Source of the DNA: Diatrype stigma
Taxonomy: Eukaryota > Ascomycota > Sordariomycetes > Xylariales > Diatrypaceae
DNA: 64,000 nt
Direction of reading: 5' to 3'
Assembly: GCA_022225965.2 (NCBI GenBank)
Contig: JAKJXP020000020.1
Location: 186,001-250,000 of the forward strand
Below, in pieces: positions 22,654-34,178 of this stretch; positions within the stretch are counted from its first letter, which is position 1; each line of letters starts with the position of its first letter. The notes below the pieces were generated by a model. That model ran no database searches. It was not told the DNA's origin and saw only the letters and a program-made list of their open reading frames with translations. A program made the position numbers and the translations under genes.

Positions 22654-24385
22654 TTAGTCGCAGTCAGAACCTTTCCCTCCATGTACCCGCAACTCCTGCA
22701 ATGCCGAATTACAGTCTCGGATGAACTTCTTGCACAAATCCTGCGTGAAGCCGACCCGGCATACGGCCCGTAGCAGTTTGATCTGACTGGCCCCTTCGGC
22801 CATGTGATACGCAGGGACCAGCCAGCCCTTCCTTTCCAATGCATGAGAAACATCGAATTCGTCGAATTTTACGTGTTTGTTGGGATCCAACCTAAACGCA
22901 ACCACTGGAATACCGTCAACTCCATTCGGCTTACTCAAAATCGAGAACGCGAGCCCGCTCAGCGCGTCCGAAAGACACAGAGCTACTCTGGTAATGGATT
23001 TCATGACCTGGGTATAGCCACCTCTGCCTAGACGAGTAAATTGGTCTGCGGTGTCCGTATCAGTGTTTATCATCGTAAGGATCAAGCATAGAAAGCCTCA
23101 CAGTATTGAGCAACAACATGAGATGACCCCCTGGTAAAATTCAATGTGTACGATTCTTGTGCTTTTCCAAGGTAGGAAAGCCGGAAGACAAGGTCCTCTG
23201 GTAGGAACTCTGCAGACCGCCACAATGCCCAGCCTACCCCAGGATATACGAGGCCATACTTATGGCCAGAGACATTGATGGAAACGACCTAATAGTGTCT
23301 CCTGATTAACTTTCAACGTATGATGAATACTATCAAAGCATTGCGACTCACCTGCTCCAATTGGAAATCCCACTTCAACTCCGGTGCCATGAATGGTGCA
23401 ACGAAACCACCGCTGGCAGCATCCACGTGAATCGGGACACGGAGCTTGCGCTGAAGCAAGATTTCATTCACAGCCTGAACATTCTCATACTCGCCGGTGT
23501 ACGTTGTGCCCCTAATTTGAGTCAATATCTCAATCAAACCGCCCAGGGGCTATATAGTATGGGGACTTACAAAATGCAGCAGATCCCGATGGTCTGATCA
23601 TCGACCATGTCCACCGCTCGTACTGGATCTAGCACAAACCTCTCGTTCGAGCATGGTACACAGCGAAGCTGAACGCCAAAGTATTTCGCCGCTTTCGGCC
23701 AGCACACCTGGTTAACAGAGCTGACAATCAAGTTCGGTTGCTCCTGCTTGGCACACGCCCCCGCCCCCTGGCGTTCTAGCCATTTGGTCTTCATAGCTAG
23801 AACTGCCAACATGATCGCTTCAGAGCTGCCAATCGTGCTTACTCCGGAAACATGGCCGCCATCGGTTTCTGGCCGATGATACAGGTTAGCGAGTATGCGG
23901 AGACATCGCTGTTCCAACTTCCTTGTCGCGGGGTATGCTCTAGGATCCACAAAGTTCTTGGGCAAGTTCTCTGCAATCAGCTTTGTGGCTGCTGTTTCCA
24001 TGGATGTTGAAGCAAAAGTGGCGAGGTTGAATTTGGGGCTGGTGTCCTGTTGCAACTCTCGGTGCAAGAGTCTATAGGCTCTCTCTTGTGATCTAATGGG
24101 CCGATGTAAGACAAGACGATCTGGACAATGGCCCTCGAGATTAATGGCTTACATGGGAGTTTCTGAAAGCGTTTCTTCAGGCAAGCCTCCGAGAACAGTC
24201 TCTTTCCGATGCGGAGAACTACCGAACGCATCGTAGCTATTCTCGTCATAGCAGTCTCCTACTGCGCACTCGGTGAACTCGCCAAGCTCGCTTAGGGTCG
24301 TGTCCCAAGGCTTTGGTGTTAAGAGTTTCATTCCGGTGTTGAGGCTCTTTTCTTGAAGTGTATAACTGGTAGTTTCTGGTAACAT
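22654..24385 (-). CDS. glutamate decarboxylase-like PLP enzyme
   Basis: Five exons (24153-24385, 23571-24092, 23352-23511, 23102-23288, 22654-23045) close in phase to 497 residues, the usual length of GAD. The reaction expected is alpha-decarboxylation of L-glutamate to GABA and CO2 with pyridoxal phosphate, in the cytosol. The visible blocks are [72 protein letters not shown] and the PLP-lysine motif [19 protein letters not shown]. Then come [15 protein letters not shown] (built at intron 4) and the C-terminal domain [11 protein letters not shown]. All catalytic blocks are intact. GQWVCW-type variation ([16 protein letters not shown]) is normal for the family. Placement inside a metabolic gene run suggests a pathway copy; another housekeeping GAD may exist elsewhere. 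Related amino-acid substrates cannot be excluded. Confidence 0.93.
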
Positions 24386-25618
24386 GATGGTGTGTGTGGC
24401 TTGGTATGGACCGATAACTTTCTAGGGACAGATTGAAAACTGGAAACTGAAAACTGACAATCATACCCCTTGAACTGTTGTCTGGGCCCTATATACTTCG
24501 ACACGTAGGCTTTTGGTACTTAGTCTTTCATCATCTGCCAGTCTGCCTATGACTACCGTAACCATGTCTGGACCTAAAGAAACTTCGTGCCAAGGTGCGG
24601 TGGTTTCAAAGTCACATGGTTCCCGAGCTTCCCGAACTCACCGCTAGGTAACACCGAGGTTGCACTCAAGTAACGTTATGTTCAACGACGGATATATAGC
24701 GGAGCTGACGAGATAATCCCTTGTGTGTCATGTATATTACTTCGAATTTCTATATGCGTATGCAGCCGACTGCTAGTTCCTTCCTTTATCTGGAGACATC
24801 AAGGTTAATTCTTTCTAGGCAGGTGACGAGAGATGTCCCCAAGCTGGCATCAAGTCTGTCGTTAAACCAGCAGTTCCATGCGAGTCAGACGCCGGACTCT
24901 CCCCGTCAATCACGTACAAGACGATGTAACCCGCTGCAATCCTCTTCCCACTTCGAAGCGCTGAATTATATTAATATTTGCCATGTATATTATTGCAGGT
25001 GCAAAGCAGAAAGCAGCTGCAGGAAAGAAACTGATGATGTAGATTCAAAGGAATCTAAGCAGGTGGAGTGCTAGAAGGCGTTTGTTTAGGTGTGTATAGT
25101 GCCACTAGGGCACTAGCTACGCAACATATGATACTATGGATATCACATTGAAGGAAGTTTGGCATGAATGTAAGCTTAGCGCATGTTCCAAAGCGAAGTT
25201 GTTGCCCCTGGTAGCTCCCTCTCCAGCTGGGTAAAAGGAGACATCAGAGTCGAGACGAGCTTGCAAAGGGCTTGATAATCGGCGAGTCAAGCATGGCATC
25301 CGGCCACGGATCGTACATATGCGTACCTTGCTTACTATACCATCCGGGTGCTCTTCCGTTGCAGATAACTATTCGGAAATGTAACATCACCATAGAATGG
25401 GGCGTTCCTACAGGTAACCCGATAGAGAAAGGATATGCTGGTCAGGTGATTACCGTAGACGTTGTGCTAAGGTTGCGTTGCTCGAATCGACATTGCTTGT
25501 TGGTTGTAAACACAGTACAACTATATAAGCTAGATATGTTTCCTCTACAGCTCACAGAGCAAACGAGTGTAAAACAAGCACCAGTAAGATATTATCAGAA
25601 GAAAATTCAACCCAGAAA
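24386..25618. other. divergent upstream region of the GAD-like and TauD genes
   Basis: The starts at 24385 (-) and 25619 (+) face away from this 1.2-kb stretch, so it holds both promoters. Frames inside (24721-25074, 25272-25757) lack protein features, and the second is mostly a shadow of the TauD exon 1. No factor site is convincing. Confidence 0.5.
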
Positions 25619-27081
25619 ATGTCCATCCTTGCAGACGTTGCCCCTGGCCTCCGAGGCATGCCAACCGGCCTCCCTCGTGTCGTCCCGATTGACCGTAAAC
25701 TCTTTCCTGACGGCCTTCGCACTAGCGGGCAGCACCCCCCAATCGATAGCCAGCTGAGGCCCTTCGAGGAATTTCCTCGTGAGATCATTGGTCCGACAGT
25801 ATGGAAGCCTCAAGAGATGATTGACCACCCTGAGAAGTGGATCCATAGATGGACAGAGGAAGAGCTCGGGGAGCTGCTACAAGCGGTTGAGAACTTCATT
25901 GCATCTGGCGAGCCACTGGTTCACATCAACAAGGTATTTATGAGCAACCTCGCCGGCTTGAGCACGTCATACTCACTGCATACGTTTATGTAGACCAACT
26001 TCCGCGTTCCCAGATTCGAGCCCCAGCTGCGAATAATTCGCGATGACATTCTGAACGGCCGCGGATTTATGGTGTTCCGCGGCATTCCCATGGACAAATG
26101 GGGCAGACATAAAGCTGCCGTCGCTACCATGGGGCTCTCGGTACACCTTGGCTACTTGCTGTCCCAGAACAAGCTGGGCTTAATTTTGGGTCACGTAACC
26201 AACCAGGGAGCCGACTATAACAAGGATCTGCATTTCATCAAGATTTCGGCAACGAACGCCCCGTAAGCACATACCGTGGAACCCCCTCACTCACTTACTC
26301 GATACACTGCCGTGCTTGCCCGCTTGCCCACCGCTATCCACTTGCTAACATCCAATCCAGCCAGTTTTACCACACTGACGAAACCGACATCGTCGGCCTC
26401 CTGTTCTGCAACCCGGGCGAGACGGGCGGGGCCTCCGGCTGCGCATCGGCCCACACGGTGTGGAACGAGCTAGTCAAGGAACGGCCCGACGTAGCTAAGC
26501 TTTTAGCCTCCCCAATTTGGTATGTGGACCGCAAGGGTGAGGTCACCCCTGGCCAGGAGCCGTGGTTCAAGAATCCCATTTTCTTCATGGAGCCTGGCGG
26601 CAAGGAGCGTGTCTACTGCAAGTAAGTTATGTCAAAGATCCTTTCCAACAGCTGGGCCTAGTCCAGCGGACAACGCTAATCTTTGTTGGACTTGCTTCTT
26701 AGGTGGGACCCCTACTTCGTCAAATCCCTGAAGCGGTTCAGCGACCAGGGTCTGATTCCACCCTTATCTGAGGAGCAGCTGGAGGCCATGGACGTCCTAG
26801 AAGCGACCTGCCAGAAGAACGGGTTGGTCTACAATTGCGAGATTGGAGACATCCAGTTCGTCTCTTGCTGCCAGACATTCCACTCCCGCACCGGCTTCAC
26901 CGACCCCCCTCCCCCCTTGCCTCCTCGATACTTACTACGCACCTGGATCGGAACACCTGAGCAGGAGGGAGGCTGGTGCTTACCCTTCCATGACAGCTTC
27001 TACCCTAAAAGGGGTGGAATCCAGGTTGATAACACCCCTCCGATGGCCGAGCCTCTTGTGACTGCAGGTGGAACTTCTTGA
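25619..27081 (+). CDS. TauD/TfdA-family 2-oxoglutarate/Fe(II) dioxygenase
   Basis: Four exons (25619-25933, 25994-26262, 26361-26621, 26703-27081) give 407 residues. The family hydroxylates small molecules using 2-oxoglutarate, O2 and Fe(II). The iron-binding HxD is in PQFYHTDETDIVGLLFCNP (built at intron 2); the distal His is in TFHSRTGFTD, followed by the Arg-bearing RYLLRTWIGTPE and a GGWCLPFHDS motif typical of the fungal clavaminate-synthase-like branch. Upstream blocks include GRGFMVFRGIPMDKW and LSVHLGYLLSQNKLGLILGHVTNQGADY. All three iron ligands are present, so it should be active. The substrate is unknown; taurine, herbicide-type acids, xanthine and biosynthetic intermediates are all used by relatives. 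The downstream reductase gene lies 632 bp away in the same direction. Confidence 0.9.
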
Positions 27082-27713
27082 ATTACCGCGTTCGATGTAT
27101 AGAAAGGCAAAGCCTGGTGGGAACACCACCTATCACTGCCTTTCTGCCTGTCATTAGTAACCTCGTTAACATGATGGTAGCTAGCCTCAAACAAGATCAA
27201 CTTGACCACCCTCGTGTGCTTATCGATGTAATGAGTGCTAGCCCGTTCGACCTAAAAATCGTCTAATGGATGAATGTGGCAGGTGAAGGATCAGCAATTT
27301 ATGTATGTTCTAAGATATCAAAGGTATCCTCGTACACTTGACCCCTTTGATGTTGGACGAGAGCCCCCACTACTCGACGAAGAGACCCTGGTGCGGATTG
27401 CTTGACCTACAGCCAACACTCACCTTTGGTTACTTATTTCAGACCGCTTCTATGAACTTGTACGCAAATCTTAAAGATGACTGGAAGGTTCCATCATTGG
27501 CTAGATAAAAGCGTTTATATCTAAGCGGTGGCGGAATCAATGAAGAAAGCAGGTGTACCCCTGTAGTTTCAGGATGTTTTGTTTATATAAGTGATTGAGC
27601 TTCTAGTGTTTTTAATCGTGTGCATCTCAAGCATATGAACACATAAAGTTTGGTAACCCCGATTTTCTCAGACCCTCCGTCTCAAGTAACATCTTCCAAT
27701 TATTGCAATAACC
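27082..27713 (+). other. intergenic with a possible gene fragment
   Basis: At 27283-27405, right after an acceptor-like TGTGGCAG, a 40-codon frame reads YPRTLDPFDVGREPPLLDE and ends in a stop. Just upstream, 27078-27266 is another protein-like frame (NLVNMMVASLKQDQLDHPRVLIDVM). They may be two exons of a decayed or unrecognised small gene. I cannot join them cleanly. The last 250 bases look like the promoter of the reductase gene. Confidence 0.25.
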
Positions 27714-28983
27714 ATGGTCTCCGACCTACAGTCACGGCTGGCCTTCATTGGTCTCGGTAACATGGGTCGTGTAAGATATCTAGCATGCTTGGACCATATA
27801 GTAAGCTTTGATCGAGCTAACAATGTCTATCCAATCGCATAGGGAATGTGTTATAATCTAGTACAGAAACATCTCTGGGGTGAGAAGAACCCCAAGAAAA
27901 CCCCATTGCTTGTCTTCAACCGCAGCGAGCAACGTGCAAAGGATTTGCAAGAACGGCTCCCCAGCGGGAGTGTCCGCATTGCCGACTCCATCCAGGATGC
28001 TGTCGCACAAGCCGACATCGTCTTTACCTGTTTGAGTGACGACGACGCTGTGAAGACGGTTTTCGATGTCGTGCTGGCTTCTGAGCCCGCTGGCAAGCTC
28101 TTCGTAGAGTGTTCGACAATCTATCCTTCGGAAACCAAAGCCTTATCCGAGCAGATCTTCCAGGCAGGGGCTCGGTTCGTGGCATGTCCAGGTATGTACA
28201 ATAGATCCCGTTAAACAACCGAGAACTAAATGCCCCTCCCCCCCTGGAATAGTTTTCGGGGCCCCAGATCAGGCCAACCTTGGCCAGCTCGTTTGCGCTC
28301 CCGCGGGAGAACCAAGTGACGTGCAAAAGGTACTGCCCTACTGCGAAAACGTCATGGGCCGAGCTGTGATTGACCTCAGCGGGAAGCCGCCGGAGTCGGC
28401 CACTACCCTGAAGGTGATTGGCAATTCCCTCATCTTCAACATGGTAGAGGCCGTCGCGGAGGGCCATGTGCTCGCAGAGAAGTCCGGTCTTGGAGTCACC
28501 CAGCTACACAAGTACCTCTCGCTGTTCTTCCCCGGAGTGTACACGAATTATTCGACGCGTATGATAACCGGAGACTACTGGGATCGAGAAGAGGTACGTA
28601 TGCATGTCTAGCAGATCCAAACCAACATCTTCTGTGGTTAGTAGGTGATGAATGAATGAGCGACGCACAGAACCACAAAAGTTGTTAGCCACGATCTACC
28701 CAGCCACCCTCGCCCGAATAACCAACAGCCCACCTGCAAGCTTTCGTCGGGCTGTTACTAACATGTGAACCCCTTGTCACAGCCCTTGTTCCACGCCTAC
28801 TTGGCTCGTAAGGACGCCAATCATGCAATGAGACTCGCCAAAGCAGTCGATACTCGACTTCCAGCGCTTGAAGTGGCAAATGAACACTTTGAGATGGTTG
28901 AAAAGCTGAAGGGTAACAAGGGTGATTATGTGGGGTTGTACGGCGTGTTGCGACTAGAGGCAGGCATGGCATATGAGAACTAG
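27714..28983 (+). CDS. beta-hydroxyacid dehydrogenase, 3-hydroxyisobutyrate dehydrogenase-like
   Basis: Four exons (27714-27770, 27843-28191, 28253-28593, 28783-28983) give 315 residues. The NAD(P)-binding Rossmann start FIGLGNMGRGM is built across the first intron. VFNRSEQRAKDL, DIVFTCLSDDDAV, FVECSTIYPSET and the substrate loop FVACPVFGAPDQA follow. The catalytic lysine region is TTLKVIGNSLIFNMVEAVAEGHVLAEKSGL, and the C-terminal helices include PLFHAYLARKDANHAMRLAKAVD. This family oxidises 3-hydroxyacids or reduces the matching semialdehydes such as succinic, methylmalonic and tartronic. With a GAD-like gene nearby, a succinic-semialdehyde or gamma-hydroxybutyrate type reaction is possible, but that is inference. 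Intron 3 is long at 189 nt. The exon joins all preserve known motifs. Confidence 0.9.
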
Positions 28984-30331
28984 GTAGTCAGTCTAGCCGT
29001 TCAACCATAGCACGATATACTATATATCGGGATGTCCCGGGCGCCCTTAGAGATAGCCATGGCAGTTAAGCGATCTATGTGCGTTGACATTAGCGCACCG
29101 AATATAAGCCCACGTCCACGTATCCATACCTATATCTCATGCAGGGACCCCAGTATACATGCCGGGCTTATCTTCTTCAACGTCTAACACCCCTGGGAGT
29201 TGGGAAGATAAGCTCGGCAGCGGTTTGTAGACCATAGAGCTTGTCTAACTCGGTACCAATGCAAGCATAATAATTGGGCGAATCCAACGATCCCTTATGC
29301 AAGATTTCGCATCACGGAACTACTAACCACTGCTAACTGTCATGTTCGGTAATGCAGGGCCGAAGTGACAATGCATATCCACGCCTAGGTAATGATCCGA
29401 GTGGTTAACAGCGTATTGCATACATATCCTCGGCAGGGGTATTGGCTAAGATGGAGACTTGGTAGTAAGCCCTTCGTAGACGGGGCTGGCATTACCTATG
29501 ACACCATATGTATTGTACTGTTGCAATATCCGTCGAATGCCCATAAGAGACATCCTGGCATCCTGGGTAATGGTCTAACTGGTCTGGACAGTGGCCTATT
29601 ACGTAGTGGATGCTGGTGATCTGAACGAGACCATCAACAAGCGAACTAATCGCGGAAAGATCATATATTGTGTCGTCTGGCGATGGACGCAACGCGTCTT
29701 TACACTACCTTGCAAGTCGTCCTTCCATACGAATATTGCAGTATTGATCATAGACAATGACAACGTTATTTATTTATTTGTGGCACAGCTTCAATAGGGG
29801 GCAACTTACCGCATGTCGAGAGGTAGGGGTGTGTAGATGCTGGGGGGGGGGGGGGGGGCGGGGTTGAGCCCCTCTTTATAGGTAGGCGCGAACACTGGGG
29901 TAATAACGGTAACTTAAACAATGTGGAAGTGTTAATTCTTATTGAACCTCGGCAGACCCTCAGTTTTACAACGTCAGAGCCCCTCCCTTCTCGTTCTCTT
30001 TTCTTTTCCTTCGTGGTTTGTTGAAGAAAGAAAGAGTGGGGGAAGCCATTGCAGTGCAGAATGCCCCTGTCTTCAACCACTGGCTTCACGCTCGTAATGG
30101 CCCGAGCAAGCATTTCGAAGGGCGTGCATGACATGGCACATTGCGGGTCTCCGCGGATATGGAGATTCGCGGTGGGAGATTCGCGGTGGGATTAATACAC
30201 CATTGTCATTCTTCATTGCATTCTGGAGTTCGGGCGTGGCTTTTCTGTCTCTTCAGATCTCCCTAGAACCCCTTACATTCCACTCCCGAACTACTCTAAG
30301 GCTTCAAGCGGCTTGCGGTCGTAACTGAAAA
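28984..30331. other. intergenic, no gene seen
   Basis: The stretch contains a run of 17 G at 29842-29858, followed after one C by five more G. A 14-bp tandem duplication (GAGATTCGCGGTGG) lies at about 30163-30190. Short frames have no protein features. The last 250 bases are the likely promoter of the transporter gene. Confidence 0.5.
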
Positions 30332-31828
30332 ATGACACGATCATCCTTAGCATCTAATGGTAAGACCGATGCAGACGTAGAGGCACACCGCAATGAAGGC
30401 CCTATTTTCGAAGTAGTCGTCGATACTGAGAAAGGGTCCTCACGTACGGACGTCGATGCTGCTCCGTCGCCCAGGGGGGACCCGAAAGCAACCAACACGT
30501 CTACCGCCCCTGACGGCGGGATCCATGCATGGGCACAAGTGGTATCTGGCCACCTGGTTGTCGCCCTGACCTGGGGGTATGCCGCGAGCTTCGGGGTCTT
30601 CCAAAACTACTACGAGGGTACATTGCCCAAGTCCCCGTCCGCCATATCCTGGATCGGCGGGTTCCAAGTCTTCTGCCTTCTCTTCGTGTCCACCATTTCC
30701 GGTCGAGCTACCGATGCCGGCCTGGCGCTGCACGTCGTAGTGGTCGGAGCCGTCATGCTTGTCCTCGGCACCTTCATGACCAGCCTTGCCACCGAGTACT
30801 GGCAGATCTTCCTGGCCCAGGGCCTCTGCATTGGTATCGGCCAAGGCCTGATGTGGTTGCCGAGCGTGACGCTGATTTCGACGTACTTCGTGCGAAAACG
30901 AGTCTTTGCAGTCACTGCCGCGGCCACAGGCACTAGCACTGGGGGCATGATCTTCCCAGCGATGATTCAGTATTTGACACCCAAGATCGGTTCGTTGCTC
31001 CCTGCTATGATTGAGATGGGAGACGACTCAACTAATCAACCCGGCAGGCTTCCCCTGGGCTGTTCGCTGCATGGCGTTCGTGGTGCTAGCCATGGTACTT
31101 GTTATCATCGCTTTGCTTCGTACCAGAATACCGCCTCGCAAGTCTGGCCCCTTGGTCGAGTGGGAGGCATTCAAGGAGCCACCATACATGCTATTCACAT
31201 TCGGCATCTTCCTCCTGTATTGGACATTGTACTTCGCCTTTTTCTACGTAAGCCCTCACCCCCGAGCTCACAGGCCTCTCCTGCCAGACCCTCTGCAGAG
31301 CTAAAGTCGTCCCAGATCCAAGTCTATGCCATTGAGGTGTTGCATCTATCCGCCGCAGACGGCGTCAACCTTATCATCGTGGTGAACGCAGCCGGCATGC
31401 CTGCGCGCGCCCCTTTCGGCTTCCTAGCCGACCGCTACCTAGGCCCGATGAACTGCTTGATCCCTTGGGTGGCGCTCTGCGGGATCCTGATGTTCTGCTG
31501 GATCAGCGTCAAGGACGTTGCCAGCCTCTACGTCTTCGCCGTCTTCTATGGCTTCGCGTCTGCTGCAGCGATGGGGCTTTTTGCCGGCACGGTGCCCTCG
31601 CTGACAAAAGACATGGACAAGATCGGGACCCGCGTCGGCATGGTGCTGACTCTGATGAGCCTCGGGCCGTTGACGGGCCCGTCGGTGGCAGGGGCTTTGA
31701 TTGCGTCAAGCGGCGGAGGTTACCTGGCCGCGCAGATATGGGCCGGTGCTGCATTACTGCTGGGGACCGTAGCCTTGATTATAGCTCGCATTCTTGAGAC
31801 CGGTTTCCATCTCAAGGCCAAGATTTGA
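30332..31828 (+). CDS. MFS transporter, monocarboxylate-porter (MCT) type
   Basis: Three exons (30332-30989, 31048-31247, 31316-31828) give 456 residues. The whole span is also open without splicing, but that reading loses membrane helices 6-7. Splicing out gttcgt..ggcag and gtaagc..cccag restores GFPWAVRCMAFVVLAMVLVIIALL and YMLFTFGIFLLYWTLYFAFFY. The protein has a 60-residue hydrophilic start, then the fungal MCT signature PDGGIHAWAQVVSGHLV and about 12 membrane segments. A conserved loop GFLADRYLGP lies between helices 8 and 9. Relatives in yeast and moulds move monocarboxylates, riboflavin or pathway products across the plasma membrane. It sits between a reductase and an SDR gene in the same direction, which suggests it carries the pathway's substrate or product. 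The first donor (gttcgt) is non-consensus after GT. Confidence 0.88.
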   Translation: MTRSSLASNGKTDADVEAHRNEGPIFEVVVDTEKGSSRTDVDAAPSPRGDPKATNTSTAPDGGIHAWAQVVSGHLVVALTWGYAASFGVFQNYYEGTLPKSPSAISWIGGFQVFCLLFVSTISGRATDAGLALHVVVVGAVMLVLGTFMTSLATEYWQIFLAQGLCIGIGQGLMWLPSVTLISTYFVRKRVFAVTAAATGTSTGGMIFPAMIQYLTPKIGSLLPAMIEMGDDSTNQPGRLPLGCSLHGVRGASHGTCYHRFASYQNTASQVWPLGRVGGIQGATIHAIHIRHLPPVLDIVLRLFLRKPSPPSSQASPARPSAELKSSQIQVYAIEVLHLSAADGVNLIIVVNAAGMPARAPFGFLADRYLGPMNCLIPWVALCGILMFCWISVKDVASLYVFAVFYGFASAAAMGLFAGTVPSLTKDMDKIGTRVGMVLTLMSLGPLTGPSVAGALIASSGGGYLAAQIWAGAALLLGTVALIIARILETGFHLKAKI

Positions 31829-32667
31829 ACACTACCTAGGGATCAGTAACCCATAGTATGGGGTCGTCCGACTGGGAATAGGAGATGAGTGGATAGGACC
31901 TTGGTGGCAGACTATGGCTCTGGATTATAGGCTGGTACCTGTGAAAGCTCTCGACTAATAAATCAGACCTGAACACTATTTGTCAGTAGGAGCTACGGAA
32001 GCCATGTCTAGTCCGACATAGCCTGGACGAAGTCTGGGTAGTACACGCGTATCACTGCCCTGACCTTTATATAAAGCGATGTGAACATAAGTTACCGGTC
32101 AAGTAGAGATGGCTATCTTAGGGTAGGATTATTCTGGTGACCTTCAAGAAACTAGTTTCAGTGTTAGGGTAGCTGTGCCACCACCCAGCATGAAGCGGCG
32201 TGAGGGGATGAAGCAGCGTACTATGTAGACATCTAGGGTAATACAAATACCATGCTACCTTGACAGAGTATTCTGGGCTTTTGGATTGATACTTGCTACT
32301 ATTTCAGAGATACGAAACGTCGATTCGGACATCTTACTCTAAAGTTGGTGTATTATGCTGGCGGATGATATTGGAAGAGCTATCTCATTGAACACGATAC
32401 GATAACCTCAAGCAACGGCTAAGACCATCGCATCACAGAGCGATTGTGACTTTCACGGCGTACAGTGGGACAAGTCAGGGTCGCTTGCTAGGAGTTGTCC
32501 CCTCACACCGACAATCCTTCAATGCAATTAATCGGCTTTTGACGTAAGGGTAAGGGGGGTGGCTCCCCCCGAACTATCTTACGCTTGCTTGCTCTCCCCT
32601 CCATCTTAGTTATTCTTTTGAAACGCCCCTTTTCTGTATGCGAGTAAGGTATGAAAGCATCAGATAC
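31829..32667. other. intergenic, no gene seen
   Basis: This is the 3' flank of the transporter gene and the promoter of the SDR gene. No frame of note is present on either strand; the minus frame 32503-32886 is a shadow of the SDR start. Confidence 0.5.
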
Positions 32668-33724
32668 ATGATGGTTTTGATAAAGAAGAAAACCGCGCTC
32701 ATCACGGGCTGCAGCGATGGTGGTATCGGGGCCACGATGGCCAAGATCCTTCGTGAAAAAGACTACTACGTATTCGCGACGCTGCGCAACGTAGCCAAAG
32801 CCGGGACGCTGAGAGACCTCAGCGACGTCGAGATTCTCGAGCTCGACGTAACTGATGGGAATTCGATTACACGCTGTGTTGAGCATGTTAGAGGATGCAC
32901 TGACGGGAAACTCGATATACTTGTCAACAACGCCGGGCGGGATTTCCTCATGCCGCTCTTAGACGTTGACATGAACGAAGGCAAGAAGTACTTCGACGTC
33001 AATTTCTGGAGTATCCTGGCCGTCACGCAGGCGTTCGCGCCCATGCTTATCAAAGCGAAAGGCGTCATTGTCAATCACAGCTCAGTCGCCTGGAATCTCC
33101 CGATGGCTTGGGGAGGTATGTGCAGGGAGCGCATTGAATCTTATCATCAACTGCGTTGCAAGTCGCATGTTCACGGGCTTGGCTTTGACTTGATCTCATT
33201 ACATTCCCTGTCTCCCCCCCCCCCCCCCCCCCCCTTTTCCGTATCCTATTCTGTGTCGCGGGCTAATCCATTCTCATTTGCGCGTACACATAAATATAGG
33301 CATGTATAGTACTTCCAAAGCAGCAGCCAAGCAACTGTCCGAAGTTCTGCGAATCGAGCTGGAGCCCCTGGGCGTGCGCGTGGTATCAGCTATTATCGGC
33401 GTAATCGACACCCCTATCTTTACGAACTCCCACCCGGATGGGTTTCATATGCCTTCCGGATCGTACTATGAGCCCGTTCGGCAATTTCTGGTAGACGCAT
33501 GCGAAGGGAAATTGCAGCCCCCGATGACACCCGTCGACCTCGCGGCCCGAAAGCTAGTCAACGAGATCCTGGGCGGCACAAAAGGGATTACATGGCTCGG
33601 TGCCACGGCTACGGAATGCAAGTGGCTGAGCGGGTGGCTTCCGAATTGGCTGTGGGATACGATTCTGAATGGGAATAGAGGGATAAAAGAACTTCGGCGT
33701 TACTATTCAGGTAATTCACAATGA
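32668..33724 (+). CDS. short-chain dehydrogenase/reductase, Ayr1-like
   Basis: Two exons (32668-33115, 33300-33724) give 290 residues. I used the ATG at 32668; one at 32638 adds ten residues ahead of the Rossmann strand. The cofactor motif ALITGCSDGGIG, the NNAG motif ILVNNAGRDF, the Ser in IVNHSSVAWN and the active-site MYSTSKAA (YxxxK, created at the splice) are all present. The PG-like tail reads VVSAIIGVIDTPIF. The TGCSDGGIG form is typical of the fungal 1-acyl-dihydroxyacetone-phosphate reductase group (Ayr1), which also includes many pathway reductases. The C-terminal hydrophobic stretch (WLSGWLPNWLWDTIL) may bind lipid or membrane. The 184-nt intron holds a run of 21 C (33214-33234). 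Its substrate is not shown. Confidence 0.88.
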
Positions 33725-34178
33725 AGTCAAGAGCAAACACCTACTATGTAAGGTGTGAGAGACGACGTAGTTCCCTGAACTCGCCCCTGAACGCGTACAT
33801 CCTTGGCGCCGCAGTATACGGGATTTCGAGCCTTTTTGTGACCAAACATTCATTATCTGTCGTAGTATGTGGGGGTCATTAGCTCGTTTATGGTTGAGGT
33901 GATTGAGTCACACAATTAATGTTTCCGGATTGAACAATAACTTCCTTCCTAAGCCCGGGGCAACAGAGGCATATGTTCAGCCTCTTTCCCAAGGCATCCC
34001 GTGTGAGACAGGTAGACAGGCTCGCTCTCCCTAAGGGGCCAATAACGAAGTAACACAACGCCATGTAAAGTTTTATTCACATGCCTCAGTTGGATATTTC
34101 AGCCTAATTCAATACTTGAAAATCCTCCCGCCTCTCTTCCGCCAAATCTGGGTTCCAAAGTACTCGCCTTCACAGAAA
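33725..34178. other. intergenic, no gene seen
   Basis: This is the 3' end of the SDR gene and the leader of the hydrolase gene. An in-frame ATG at 34116 precedes the chosen start of the next gene. No other feature is seen. Confidence 0.45.

Noticed and set aside
30332..31828. Uninterrupted 498-codon reading of the MFS gene
   Set aside because: The unspliced reading destroys two membrane helices between 30990 and 31315; two introns restore them and close the phase.
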